45,905 nucleotides of DNA, taken from assembly GCA_021299185.1 (NCBI GenBank), contig JAJTHZ010000117.1:1-45905 (forward strand). Direction: 5' to 3'. A model generated the notes under the pieces. It was not told where the DNA came from and did no database searches. It saw nothing but the letters and a program-made list of their open reading frames with translations. Positions 38,895 to 45,905 of this stretch are shown in pieces; position 1 is the first letter of the stretch, and every line of letters starts with the position of its first letter. The position numbers were made by a program, and so were the translations under genes. This DNA comes from Lysobacteraceae bacterium. Lineage in GTDB: Bacteria; Pseudomonadota; Gammaproteobacteria; Xanthomonadales; Ahniellaceae.

Positions 38895-38922
38895 GCCGGC
38901 CGGAGGTCCCGCCCCCGGCCGG
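38895..38922 (-). terminator. GC-rich hairpin between petC and sspA
   Basis: Arms CCGGCCGG at 38896-38903 and 38915-38922 flank an 11-nt loop, 8 bp after the petC stop codon. There is no U-run, so it may be a processing or stabilising hairpin rather than a strong terminator. It would lower but not stop readthrough into sspA. Confidence 0.45.
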
Positions 38923-38929
38923 TCCCCGC

Positions 38930-39706
38930 TCAGTGCAGGTCCCGCCAGTACTCGCGCTTGAGCAGCCAGGCGAGGAAGGTGAAGAAGGCCAGGAACAGGA
39001 TCACCCAGGGCCCGTAGGCCTCGCGCTTCAGGGCGGCCGGCTCGGCCATGTAGACCATGAAGTTGGTGATGTCGCGAATGGCGAGGTCGTACTCGGCCTC
39101 GTCCATCAGCCCCGGCTGGACCAGTTCGAAACGGACCAGGCAAGCGCCCTTGACCTCGCCCTTCGGGCACGGCTGCGGGTTGCCCGCCGCGTCGTTGGTC
39201 TTGGGCTCGGTGATCGCGCGCTGCACGCCCTGCAGTTCCCACAGCACGTGCGGCATGCTGGCGTTGGCCAGCACCGGGTTGTTCCAGCCGATCGGGCGCG
39301 ACTCGTCGATGTAGAACGACTTCAGATAGGTGTAGATCCAGTCCGCGCCGCCGTGCTTGGCGCGCGCGGTCAGCGACAGGTCGGGCGGCGCGGCGCCGAA
39401 CCACTGGGTGGCGTCCGCCGGATCCATCGCCACCTTCACCCCGTCGCCGAACTTGGCGCCGGTGAAGTTGAGGTTCTGCATCACCTGCTCCTCGGTCAGC
39501 CCGAGGTCCTCGGCGATCCGCGAGTAGCGGTTCAACTGCGCCGAATGGCAGGACGCGCAGTAGTTCATGAACAGCCGCGCGCCCCGCTGCAGGGACGCGC
39601 GATCACTGACGTTGGTGTTCGCCGCTTCGAGCGGGATCGCGGGACCCGCCGCATGGGCGAGCCCGGCGGCCGCGACCGCGACCAGGGCGAGCAGGAACTT
39701 ACGCAT
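38930..39706 (-). CDS. petC: Ubiquinol-cytochrome c reductase cytochrome c1
   Basis: This is a 258-residue haem-bearing subunit of the cytochrome bc1 complex. A signal peptide (MRKFLLALVAVAAAGLAHAA) is followed by the haem motif CASCH at 50-54. MDPADATQWFGAAPPDLSLT and RDITNFMVYMAEPA are family regions. A C-terminal anchor (GPWVILFLAFFTFLAWLLK) holds it in the inner membrane, and it passes electrons to soluble cytochrome c in the periplasm. The start overlaps the petB stop by 8 bp. Confidence 0.97.
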   Translation of the reverse strand: MRKFLLALVAVAAAGLAHAAGPAIPLEAANTNVSDRASLQRGARLFMNYCASCHSAQLNRYSRIAEDLGLTEEQVMQNLNFTGAKFGDGVKVAMDPADATQWFGAAPPDLSLTARAKHGGADWIYTYLKSFYIDESRPIGWNNPVLANASMPHVLWELQGVQRAITEPKTNDAAGNPQPCPKGEVKGACLVRFELVQPGLMDEAEYDLAIRDITNFMVYMAEPAALKREAYGPWVILFLAFFTFLAWLLKREYWRDLH

Positions 39707-40982
39707 GGGAAGGCACCCGGTCCGGCACCGGCTTGACGCTGTCGATCCGCGTCCACCAGGGCATGGTGATGAAGTAGAGGAAGTAGTACGCGGTGGCGAT
39801 CTGCGCCAGCAGGGTCAGCATGGCGCTCGGCGGCTGGTAGCCGACGTAGCCGAGGAACACGAACGCGACCACGAACAGCGCCAGCAGGGCCTTGGACAGC
39901 GCGCCGCGGTACTTGAACGAACGCACCGGACTGCGATCCAGCCACGGGATCACGAACAGGATCATCACCGCCGCGCCCATCACGACCACGCCGGCGAGCT
40001 TGTCCGGGATCGCGCGCAACATGGCGTAGAACGGGGTGAAGTACCACACCGGCTTGATCAGTTCCGGCGTCACCAGCGGGTTGGCTGGGATGAAGTTGTC
40101 GTACTCGAGGAACAACCCGCCGAACAGCGGCGCGAAGAAGATCACGAACGCGAACAGGAGCAGGAAGAAGCCGGCGCCGAAGATGTCCTTGACCGTGTAG
40201 TACGGGTGGAAGGCGATGCCGTCCAGCGGCTTGCCGTTGGCGTCCTTGAACTTCTTGATGTCGACGCCCTCGGGGTTGTTGGAGCCGACCTCGTGCAGCG
40301 CGGCGAGGTGCAGCGCGACGAGCAGCAGCAGCACCAGCGGCAACGCCACCACGTGCAGGGCGAAGAAGCGGTTCAGCGTCGCGTCCGAGATCAGGTAGTC
40401 GCCGCGGATCAGCTCCACCAGCGCCTCGCCCACGTAGGGCACCGCGCCGAACAGCGACGTGATCACCTGCGCGCCCCAGTACGACATCTGGCCGTACGGC
40501 AGCACGTAGCCGAGGAAGGCCTCGGCCATCAGCACGAGGTAGATCATCATGCCCAGCACCCAGACCAGTTCGCGCGGCTTCTGGTACGACCCGTACAGCA
40601 GGGCACGGAACATGTGCAGGTACACCACCACGAAGAACGCCGAAGCGCCGGTGGAGTGCATGTAGCGGATCAGCCAGCCCCACTCCACGTCGCGCATGAT
40701 GTACTCGACGGACGCGAAGGCCTCGGCGGCGCTCGGCTTGTAGTTCATCGTCAGCCAGATGCCGGTGACGATCTGGTTGACCAGCACCAGGATGGCCAGC
40801 GAGCCGAAGAAGTAGAAGGTGTTGAAGTTCTTCGGCGCCCAGTACTCGGACAGGTGCTTGCGCCAGGCGGTGTCCATGCTCGGCGCGCGGTCGAACACCC
40901 ACGCGGCGACGCCGTTGAACACGCCGGCCACGCCGTCGCGCGGCGCGTTGGCGAAGGGATTCACGGGCTTGGTGTCGGCCAT
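39699..40982 (-). CDS. petB: Ubiquinol-cytochrome c reductase cytochrome b
   Basis: This is a 427-residue polytopic subunit carrying both b haems and the quinone sites. It is full length with both N- and C-terminal parts fused. GSLAILVLVNQIVTGIWLTM, MHSTGASAFFVVVYLHMFRA and LVWVLGMMIYLVLMAEAFLG show the His-bearing helices. PYYTVKDIFGAGFFLLLFAF and the Qo-site motif near PEW (here PVWYFTPFYAMLRAIP) follow. The ATG at 40982 is one base after petA. A longer frame to 41036 is not conserved. Confidence 0.97.
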   Translation of the reverse strand: MADTKPVNPFANAPRDGVAGVFNGVAAWVFDRAPSMDTAWRKHLSEYWAPKNFNTFYFFGSLAILVLVNQIVTGIWLTMNYKPSAAEAFASVEYIMRDVEWGWLIRYMHSTGASAFFVVVYLHMFRALLYGSYQKPRELVWVLGMMIYLVLMAEAFLGYVLPYGQMSYWGAQVITSLFGAVPYVGEALVELIRGDYLISDATLNRFFALHVVALPLVLLLLVALHLAALHEVGSNNPEGVDIKKFKDANGKPLDGIAFHPYYTVKDIFGAGFFLLLFAFVIFFAPLFGGLFLEYDNFIPANPLVTPELIKPVWYFTPFYAMLRAIPDKLAGVVVMGAAVMILFVIPWLDRSPVRSFKYRGALSKALLALFVVAFVFLGYVGYQPPSAMLTLLAQIATAYYFLYFITMPWWTRIDSVKPVPDRVPSHA

Positions 40983-40983
40983 G

Positions 40984-41607
40984 TCAGGCGGCTCCCTCGA
41001 CGGGGTTGAGGCCGACCGTGACGTGCTTGTCGTCATCGAAGCGGTACGGCGGCACCTTCAGGTTGGTCGGCGCCGGCACGCCGGCGTAGACGCGACCCGA
41101 AAGATCGAACTTCGAGCCGTGGCAGGGGCAGAAGAAGCCGCCACGCCACTCGGGATCGAAGGACTGCGGCTTGACCTCGGGCTCGAACAGCGGCGAGCAG
41201 CCGAGGTGGGTGCAGATGCCGACCAGCACGAGCACGTCCTGGCGGATCGAGCGACCTTCGTTCTTGGCGTACTCGGGCTGCTGGTCGACGACCTCGGAGT
41301 CGGGGTCGCGCAGCCGCTCGCGGTGCTCGGCGCTGCCCAGTTCGGTGACCATCTCCGGCGATCGCTTGACGATCCAGATCGGTTGGCCGCGCCATTGCGG
41401 CACGTCGCTGCCGATCTTCAGCAATTGGCCTTCCTGCAGCTTGCTGATGTCGATGGTCACCGGCGCGCCCGCCGACTGCGCGCGCGCGCTCGGCTTGAAG
41501 GACGCGACGAAGGGCACGGCCGCGTAAATCGCCCCTACCCCGCCGACGACCGCCGTGGTCGCGGTGAGGAAGCGGCGCCGACCGTCGTTGACGCCTTGCT
41601 CGGCCAT
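40984..41607 (-). CDS. petA: Ubiquinol-cytochrome c reductase Rieske iron-sulfur subunit
   Basis: This is a 207-residue Rieske protein. An N-terminal Tat-like segment (NDGRRRFLTATTAVVGGVGA) serves as membrane anchor. The [2Fe-2S] ligands are in CTHLGCSPLF and CPCHGSKFDLSGRVYAG (two Cys, two His plus the disulfide pair). It moves electrons from ubiquinol to cytochrome c1. It is first in petABC, with a good sigma-70-like promoter at 41671-41699 and GGAGAG before the ATG. Confidence 0.97.
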   Translation of the reverse strand: MAEQGVNDGRRRFLTATTAVVGGVGAIYAAVPFVASFKPSARAQSAGAPVTIDISKLQEGQLLKIGSDVPQWRGQPIWIVKRSPEMVTELGSAEHRERLRDPDSEVVDQQPEYAKNEGRSIRQDVLVLVGICTHLGCSPLFEPEVKPQSFDPEWRGGFFCPCHGSKFDLSGRVYAGVPAPTNLKVPPYRFDDDKHVTVGLNPVEGAA

Positions 41608-41670
41608 TCGGCTCTCCAGATCGATGATGCGGATGCGGGATGGGCGCGCCGTACGCGCCAGAATCGTCCA

Positions 41671-41699
41671 ATTCTAGCCTTCGGCACCGGGGGAGACAA
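41671..41699 (-). promoter_or_regulatory. Sigma-70-type promoter for petABC
   Basis: On the minus strand TTGTCT (41694-41699) is followed after exactly 17 bp by TAGAAT (41671-41676), matching TTGACA/TATAAT at 4 and 5 of 6 positions. It lies about 64 bp upstream of the petA ATG and is the clearest promoter I see in the window. The divergent protease promoter must share this 141-bp gap. Confidence 0.55.
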
Positions 41700-41748
41700 C
41701 GTGAACGCCGGCCGGCACAATGCGCGGCCCGCCCCACCCGGACCCGCC

Positions 41749-42861
41749 ATGGGCCGCTTCGTCCGCGCGCTCGCCTTCGTGCTGCAGTTCGCCACCCTCG
41801 GGCTCGCGCTGGCGTTCGTCGTCACGCGGCTGTTCCCGGAGCGGTTCGGCGCGCCGGCGGCGGCGATCGCGCCGGGGCCGCCCAGCTACGCGCCGGCGGT
41901 CCGCCAGGCGGCGCCCTCGGTGGTCAACATCTACGCCAACCGCCTGGTCACCGACCTCGGCATCCGCCTGCTCGGCGACCCGCTGGCGCAGCGCCCGCCG
42001 GTGGCTTTCGCCACGCCGATCAGCCGCTTCGAGCGCAGCGACGGCTCGGGCGTGATCGTCGGCGGCGACGGCCTGGTGCTGACCAACGACCACGTGGTGC
42101 GCGATGCGCAGCGGATCTGGGTCGGGCTGGCCGACGGGCGCGTCACCGAGGCCACCATCGCCGGCCGCGACCCCGCGTCCGACCTGGCCCTGCTGCGCAT
42201 CGAGGGCAGCAACTTCCCGGTCATTGCCTTCGCCGACCAGCGCCCGCCGGAAGTCGGCGACGTGGTGCTGGCGATCGGCAACCCCGAGGGCATCGGCCAG
42301 ACCGTCACGGTCGGCATCATCAGCGCCACCGGCCGCGACCAGCCCACCCTCAGCCGCTACGAGGACCTGGTGCAGACCGACGCCGCGATCAACCTCGGCA
42401 ACTCGGGCGGCGCGCTGGTCGACGCCGAGGGCCGGCTGGTCGGCATCATCACCGGCGTGCTGGGCCGCGAGCGCGGCGTGCAGGGCGTGGGCTTCGCCAT
42501 CCCGGCGGCCTCCGCGCGACGGATCATGGACTCGCTCGCCGCCCGCGGCTACGTGGTGCGCGGCACGATCGGCGCCGAATACGCCGAGGCGCCGCTGTCG
42601 GCCGCCCCGACCCGCGATGCCCAGCCGCGCGGCGTGCAACTGGTCGCGGTGGCCCCGGGCGGCCCCGCCGAGCAGGCAGGGCTGCGGGTCGGCGACCGGC
42701 TCCTGCGCTTCGACGGCACGGCCGCGCGCAGCGAGAGCGAGCTGCGCGCCCGCGAGGCGGCCACCGCCCCCGGCAGCGTGGTGCGGATCGAAGCCGAACG
42801 CGCCGGCGTGCCGCTGGCCACCGAGGTCACGCTGGCGGAGCGGCCGCGGCCACGCCTGTAG
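41749..42861 (+). CDS. degS: Periplasmic serine protease of the DegS/AlgW (HtrA) type
   Basis: This is a 370-residue protease with a single N-terminal membrane helix (residues ~7-27), a trypsin-like domain and one PDZ domain (~270-360). The catalytic triad is His115 (LTNDHVV), Asp145 (DLALLRI) and Ser219 (NLGNSGGALV). One PDZ domain and a membrane anchor favour DegS/AlgW over DegP/DegQ. DegS-type proteases cut the anti-sigma factor RseA/MucA on envelope stress. The ATG at 41749 is chosen for its match to the family start; a GTG at 41701 would add 16 residues. It is divergent from petA. Confidence 0.9.
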   Translation: MGRFVRALAFVLQFATLGLALAFVVTRLFPERFGAPAAAIAPGPPSYAPAVRQAAPSVVNIYANRLVTDLGIRLLGDPLAQRPPVAFATPISRFERSDGSGVIVGGDGLVLTNDHVVRDAQRIWVGLADGRVTEATIAGRDPASDLALLRIEGSNFPVIAFADQRPPEVGDVVLAIGNPEGIGQTVTVGIISATGRDQPTLSRYEDLVQTDAAINLGNSGGALVDAEGRLVGIITGVLGRERGVQGVGFAIPAASARRIMDSLAARGYVVRGTIGAEYAEAPLSAAPTRDAQPRGVQLVAVAPGGPAEQAGLRVGDRLLRFDGTAARSESELRAREAATAPGSVVRIEAERAGVPLATEVTLAERPRPRL

Positions 42862-42892
42862 GCCACCGGGCCGCGACGTCGTCGCGCCGGCC

Positions 42893-43642
42893 TCAGGAGC
42901 CGGCCTGGTAGCGCCGGTGCAGCACGCCCACGCGCTGCACGTAGACCTGGGTTTCCTCGTAGGGCGGGATGCCGCCCCAGCGCTTCACCGCGCCCTCGCC
43001 CGCGTTGTAGGCCGCGGTGGCGAGCTTGACGTCGCCGTTGTAGCGCTCGAGCAGGCCCGCGAGGTGCTGCACGCCGGCGTCGATGTTCTGCGCGGCGTCG
43101 AACGGATCGGACACGCCGTACATGTCGGCCGTGCCCGGCATCAGCTGCATCAGGCCCTGCGCGCCCTTGCGCGAGAGCGCGTCGGGGCGAAACGCCGACT
43201 CGGCGTGGATGACCGCCCGCACCAGGGCCGGATCGACCTGCCAGCGCTCGGCCGCGGCCGCGATCTCCTTGTCGTAGGCGGTAGGGTTGAGCCGGGTGCG
43301 GTCCCAGTTCACCGGCGAGCGCGGGTCGCAGGCCGGGCAGTACACGTTGATGACCGTGTAGCGGCGATTGAGCGGCCGGCGGTCGGTGTAGTGGGTCACG
43401 CCGTGGGCATCGCGGAACTTGAACACCGAGGCCCGGCTGCCGCCGGTGGGCGCCGACGGCGCGGTCGCCACCGGCGTGGCGCTGGCGCGCACGCGGTCCG
43501 AGGGCACGTTCGAGTAGTGGGTCACCCCGTTGGCGTCCACCCACTTCACGATGCCCCCGGCGCTGGCCGTGGCCCACGGCAGCGCGCACCCCGCGAGCAG
43601 GGCGAGAACCGGCAGGAAGCGCAGGGAGGGTCTGCGAAGCAT
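42893..43642 (-). CDS. Lytic transglycosylase (SLT domain) with DUF4124 repeats
   Basis: This is a 249-residue exported protein. The signal sequence has a possible lipobox, LLAGC, at about residue 19. Two short DUF4124-like repeats follow, each with a KWVDANGVTHYS or KFRDAHGVTHYT core (residues ~30-45 and ~78-95). The SLT domain spans ~140-245: VIHAESAFRPDALSRKGAQG (catalytic Glu in HAESAF), LMQLMPGTADMYGV, and AAYNAGEGAVKRWGGIPPYEE. It would cut peptidoglycan to 1,6-anhydromuropeptides. The start at 43642 (MLRRPSL) is chosen over a GTG at 43660. Confidence 0.9.
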   Translation of the reverse strand: MLRRPSLRFLPVLALLAGCALPWATASAGGIVKWVDANGVTHYSNVPSDRVRASATPVATAPSAPTGGSRASVFKFRDAHGVTHYTDRRPLNRRYTVINVYCPACDPRSPVNWDRTRLNPTAYDKEIAAAAERWQVDPALVRAVIHAESAFRPDALSRKGAQGLMQLMPGTADMYGVSDPFDAAQNIDAGVQHLAGLLERYNGDVKLATAAYNAGEGAVKRWGGIPPYEETQVYVQRVGVLHRRYQAGS

Positions 43643-43757
43643 GGGGCAAGTTTCGGCCACTACAGGGAAAAATCAAGACCACGGGGCCCGCTTCCGGGTT
43701 CCCGGAGCGACCGCCCGTCGGTAGACTGCCCGCCCCCGGCGACCTGCGATCCCGCCC

Positions 43758-45101
43758 ATGTCCGGCAAGCTCTTCATCAAGACCCACGGCTGCCAGATGA
43801 ACGAGTACGACTCGGCCAAGATGGCCGAAGTGCTGGCGGCCTCGCACGGCCTGGAACTGACCCAGGTCGAGGCCGAGGCCGACGTCATCCTGGTCAACAC
43901 CTGCTCGATCCGCGAAAAGGCGCAGGAAAAAGTCTTCTCGCAACTGGGCCAGTGGAAGCAGTTGAAGAAGGACAAGCCGGGCCTGGTGATCGGGGTCGGC
44001 GGCTGCGTGGCCAGCCAGGAGGGCGAGGCGATCATCCGCCGCGCGCCGCACGTGGACCTGGTGTTCGGCCCGCAGACCCTGCACCGCCTGCCGCAGATGA
44101 TCGAGGCGCGCCGCGCCACCGCGCGCCCGCAGGTGGACATCTCGTTCCCGGAGGTCGAGAAGTTCGACCGCCTGCCCGAGCCGCGCGCCGAGGGCCCGTC
44201 GGCCTTCGTGTCGGTGATGGAGGGCTGCAGCAAGTACTGCTCGTTCTGCGTGGTGCCCTACACCCGCGGCGAGGAAGTCAGCCGCCCCTTCGACGACGTG
44301 GTGGCCGAGGTCGCCAAGCTCGCCGCGCAAGGCGTGCGCGAGGTGACCCTGCTGGGCCAGAACGTCAACGCCTACCGCGGCCCGATGCACGACGGCGAGA
44401 TCGCCGACCTCGCGCTGCTGATCGAGACCATCGCCCACATCCCGGCGATCGGCCGCATCCGCTTCACCACCTCGCACCCGGTCGAGTTCACCGACCGGCT
44501 GGTCGAGGCCTACCGCAACGTGCCCAAGCTCGCCGCCTACCTGCACCTGCCGGTGCAGGCCGGCTCCGACCGCGTACTGGCGGCGATGAAGCGCGGCCAC
44601 ACCACGCTCGAGTACAAGGCCAAGATCCGCCGCCTGCGCGAGGCGCGGCCGGGCATCAGCATCGCCTCCGACTTCATCGTCGGCTTCCCCGGCGAGACCG
44701 ACGCCGACTTCGAGGCCACGATGCGCCTGATCGAGGACGTCGGCTTCGACCAGAGCTACTCCTTCGTCTATTCGCGCCGCCCGGGCACGCCGGCCGCGAA
44801 CCTGCCGGACGACACGCCCGAGGCGGTCAAGTCGGCGCGCCTGCAGCGCCTGCAGGCACGCATCAACGCCAACGCGATGGCGATCAGCCGCGCCATGGTC
44901 GGCACCGTGCAGTCGGTGCTGGTCGAAGGCCCGAGCCGCCGCGACCCCGCGCAGCTGTGCGGCAAGACGGAAAACAACCGCACGGTGAACTTCGACGGCC
45001 ACCCGCGGCTGGTCGGCCAGTTCGTCGACGTCGAGATCACCGAGGCGCTGCCGAACTCGCTGCGCGGCCGCGTCGTGCTGCACGACGACGCGGCGGCCTG
45101 A
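43758..45101 (+). CDS. miaB: tRNA-2-methylthio-N6-dimethylallyladenosine synthase
   Basis: This is a 447-residue radical-SAM methylthiotransferase that modifies A37 of tRNAs reading UNN codons. The UPF0004 domain cluster Cys are Cys12, Cys49 and Cys83. The radical-SAM cluster is CSKYCSFC (157-164). [42 protein letters not shown] and [15 protein letters not shown] are family motifs, and a TRAM domain closes the protein. It is full length. TAGACT at 43722-43727 may be the -10 box. Confidence 0.97.
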   Translation: MSGKLFIKTHGCQMNEYDSAKMAEVLAASHGLELTQVEAEADVILVNTCSIREKAQEKVFSQLGQWKQLKKDKPGLVIGVGGCVASQEGEAIIRRAPHVDLVFGPQTLHRLPQMIEARRATARPQVDISFPEVEKFDRLPEPRAEGPSAFVSVMEGCSKYCSFCVVPYTRGEEVSRPFDDVVAEVAKLAAQGVREVTLLGQNVNAYRGPMHDGEIADLALLIETIAHIPAIGRIRFTTSHPVEFTDRLVEAYRNVPKLAAYLHLPVQAGSDRVLAAMKRGHTTLEYKAKIRRLREARPGISIASDFIVGFPGETDADFEATMRLIEDVGFDQSYSFVYSRRPGTPAANLPDDTPEAVKSARLQRLQARINANAMAISRAMVGTVQSVLVEGPSRRDPAQLCGKTENNRTVNFDGHPRLVGQFVDVEITEALPNSLRGRVVLHDDAAA

Positions 45102-45110
45102 GCCGACCGC

Positions 45111-45905
45111 TCACCGGCAGCGCGCGAGGGCGCGCTGCTCCACCCGCCACGCACCCTGCGTCGGGTCGACCTCGGCCCAGGCGCGCCGGGCCGCTTCGCA
45201 GACCTGCGGCGTCGGTGCGCGACTGGCCAGCACGCGCAGCCAGCGCGCGTGCGTGACGCCGCCCGCGCCGGATGCCGCGAGTCCGGCCGTGAACGCGGCA
45301 TCCGTGTCGTCCGCGGCGGCGCCTTCGATCCCGCCGATCTGCCGTCGCAGGGCTTCCATCCGCACGCGTTTGCCGGCATCCATCGCATCCAGCGCGCCGG
45401 CGGCGTCCAGCTCGCGCCGCGCGCGCGCCACGTCGCCGAGGTCGGCGGCCGTCTCGGCGACCAGCAGGCGCGTGACCCAGGTGAAGCCGCGGTGGCTGCC
45501 GGCGTGGTAGCGCGCGGCCGCCGCCGACAGCGCCTCCAGCGCCGCCGGAGTGCGCTGCTGCATCGCGAGCGCCGCGGCGCGGTTGATCGCGCACCACTGC
45601 CCCTCGGCGCTGTCCTCGCCTTCGACCTGCAGGAACATCGCGGCGGCGCGAGCGAGCACGGCCGCGGCCTGCGCATGGTCGCCCACCAGGCGCAGGTTGA
45701 GGCCCAGGGTCTTCAACGCATAGGCGAGGTACACCGAGTCGGGCAGGGTCGCCTCGTAGAGCGCGACCACGCGCGCGGCGCTCTCCGCCGCGGCGCGGTG
45801 CCGGCCCTGCCCACGCCGGACCTGCTCCAGGGTGCTGTACAGCGCCGCCAGCCGGTTGCCGCGTCCGCCGTGCAGGCGCTCGGCGAGCGGCAGCAGCGCG
45901 GCCAG
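45111..45905 (-). CDS. TPR-repeat protein, N-terminal part beyond the window
   Basis: The frame is open from the right edge (45905) to a stop at 45111, 264 residues. It is rich in Ala and Leu with helical pairs of tetratricopeptide type (LYSTLEQVRRGQGRHRAAAE, VYLAYALKTLGLNLRLVGDH, FTWVTRLLVAETAADLGDVA). The ending EQRALARCR is typical of nothing known. Long Lysobacterales Ser/Thr kinases often end in such TPRs, but no kinase part is visible, so I do not assign one. It converges on miaB, 9 bp between stops. Confidence 0.75.
   Translation of the reverse strand: MAALLPLAERLHGGRGNRLAALYSTLEQVRRGQGRHRAAAESAARVVALYEATLPDSVYLAYALKTLGLNLRLVGDHAQAAAVLARAAAMFLQVEGEDSAEGQWCAINRAAALAMQQRTPAALEALSAAAARYHAGSHRGFTWVTRLLVAETAADLGDVARARRELDAAGALDAMDAGKRVRMEALRRQIGGIEGAAADDTDAAFTAGLAASGAGGVTHARWLRVLASRAPTPQVCEAARRAWAEVDPTQGAWRVEQRALARCR

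Noticed and set aside
40819-45256. Long frames overlapping petA, the DegS-type protease and miaB, including the part of 40819-42861 before 41749
   Set aside because: Only the segment from 41749 has protease features. The rest is opposite petB/petA or out of phase with miaB.

Overview
The window is high-GC chromosomal DNA from a gammaproteobacterium. It most resembles Lysobacterales (Xanthomonadales). The evidence is the block thrS-infC-rpmI-rplT-pheS-pheT-ihfA-merR-tRNA-Pro, a pseudomonad/xanthomonad-type minor pilin operon with pilY1, the petABC-sspA-sspB order, and an Oar-like TonB receptor. The genus cannot be fixed from the sequence alone. Most of the window is core genome.

Layout. 1-141 is the right end of an IS66-family element. 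142-694 holds no gene but carries three copies of a ~170-bp GC-rich repeat. 695-9124 is the translation block on the minus strand: tRNA-Pro, a MerR-type regulator, ihfA, pheT, pheS, rplT, rpmI, infC, thrS and tRNA-Val. Repeats and hairpins interrupt this block between pheS and pheT, between rplT and pheS, and most strikingly between infC and rpmI, where three 83-bp palindromic units lie. infC appears to start with ATC. 9254-13020 holds a long rhomboid protease converging on uvrB. 13137-21374 is type IV pilus territory: a lone FimT/GspH pseudopilin on the plus strand, tRNA-Asn with a clear terminator, then on the minus strand fimT/fimU, pilV, pilW, pilX, pilY1 and pilE in transcription order.

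21578-24045 holds ppnN (split by an apparent one-base deletion) and a protein with two cyclic-nucleotide-binding-like domains and a rhodanese domain. A 1069-residue TonB-dependent receptor follows (24186-27395). Next come a grxD-SDR-marC operon, divergent sodB, an orphan iron-type ABC ATPase, purEK, a Trm112-like gene with nadC, and a signalling pair: a membrane Ser/Thr kinase with a C-terminal formylglycine-enzyme-like domain, and a protein with two FHA domains. The window closes with a DUF3301 gene, sspB, sspA, petC, petB, petA, a DegS/AlgW-type protease, a DUF4124 lytic transglycosylase, miaB, and a TPR protein cut by the window end.

I found no clearly new multi-gene system. The best leads are the dual-FHA/kinase-FGE pair, the dual-CNB-rhodanese protein beside the nucleotide hydrolase ppnN, the extended rhomboid, the ATC start of infC, and the palindromic arrays inside an otherwise conserved translation operon.
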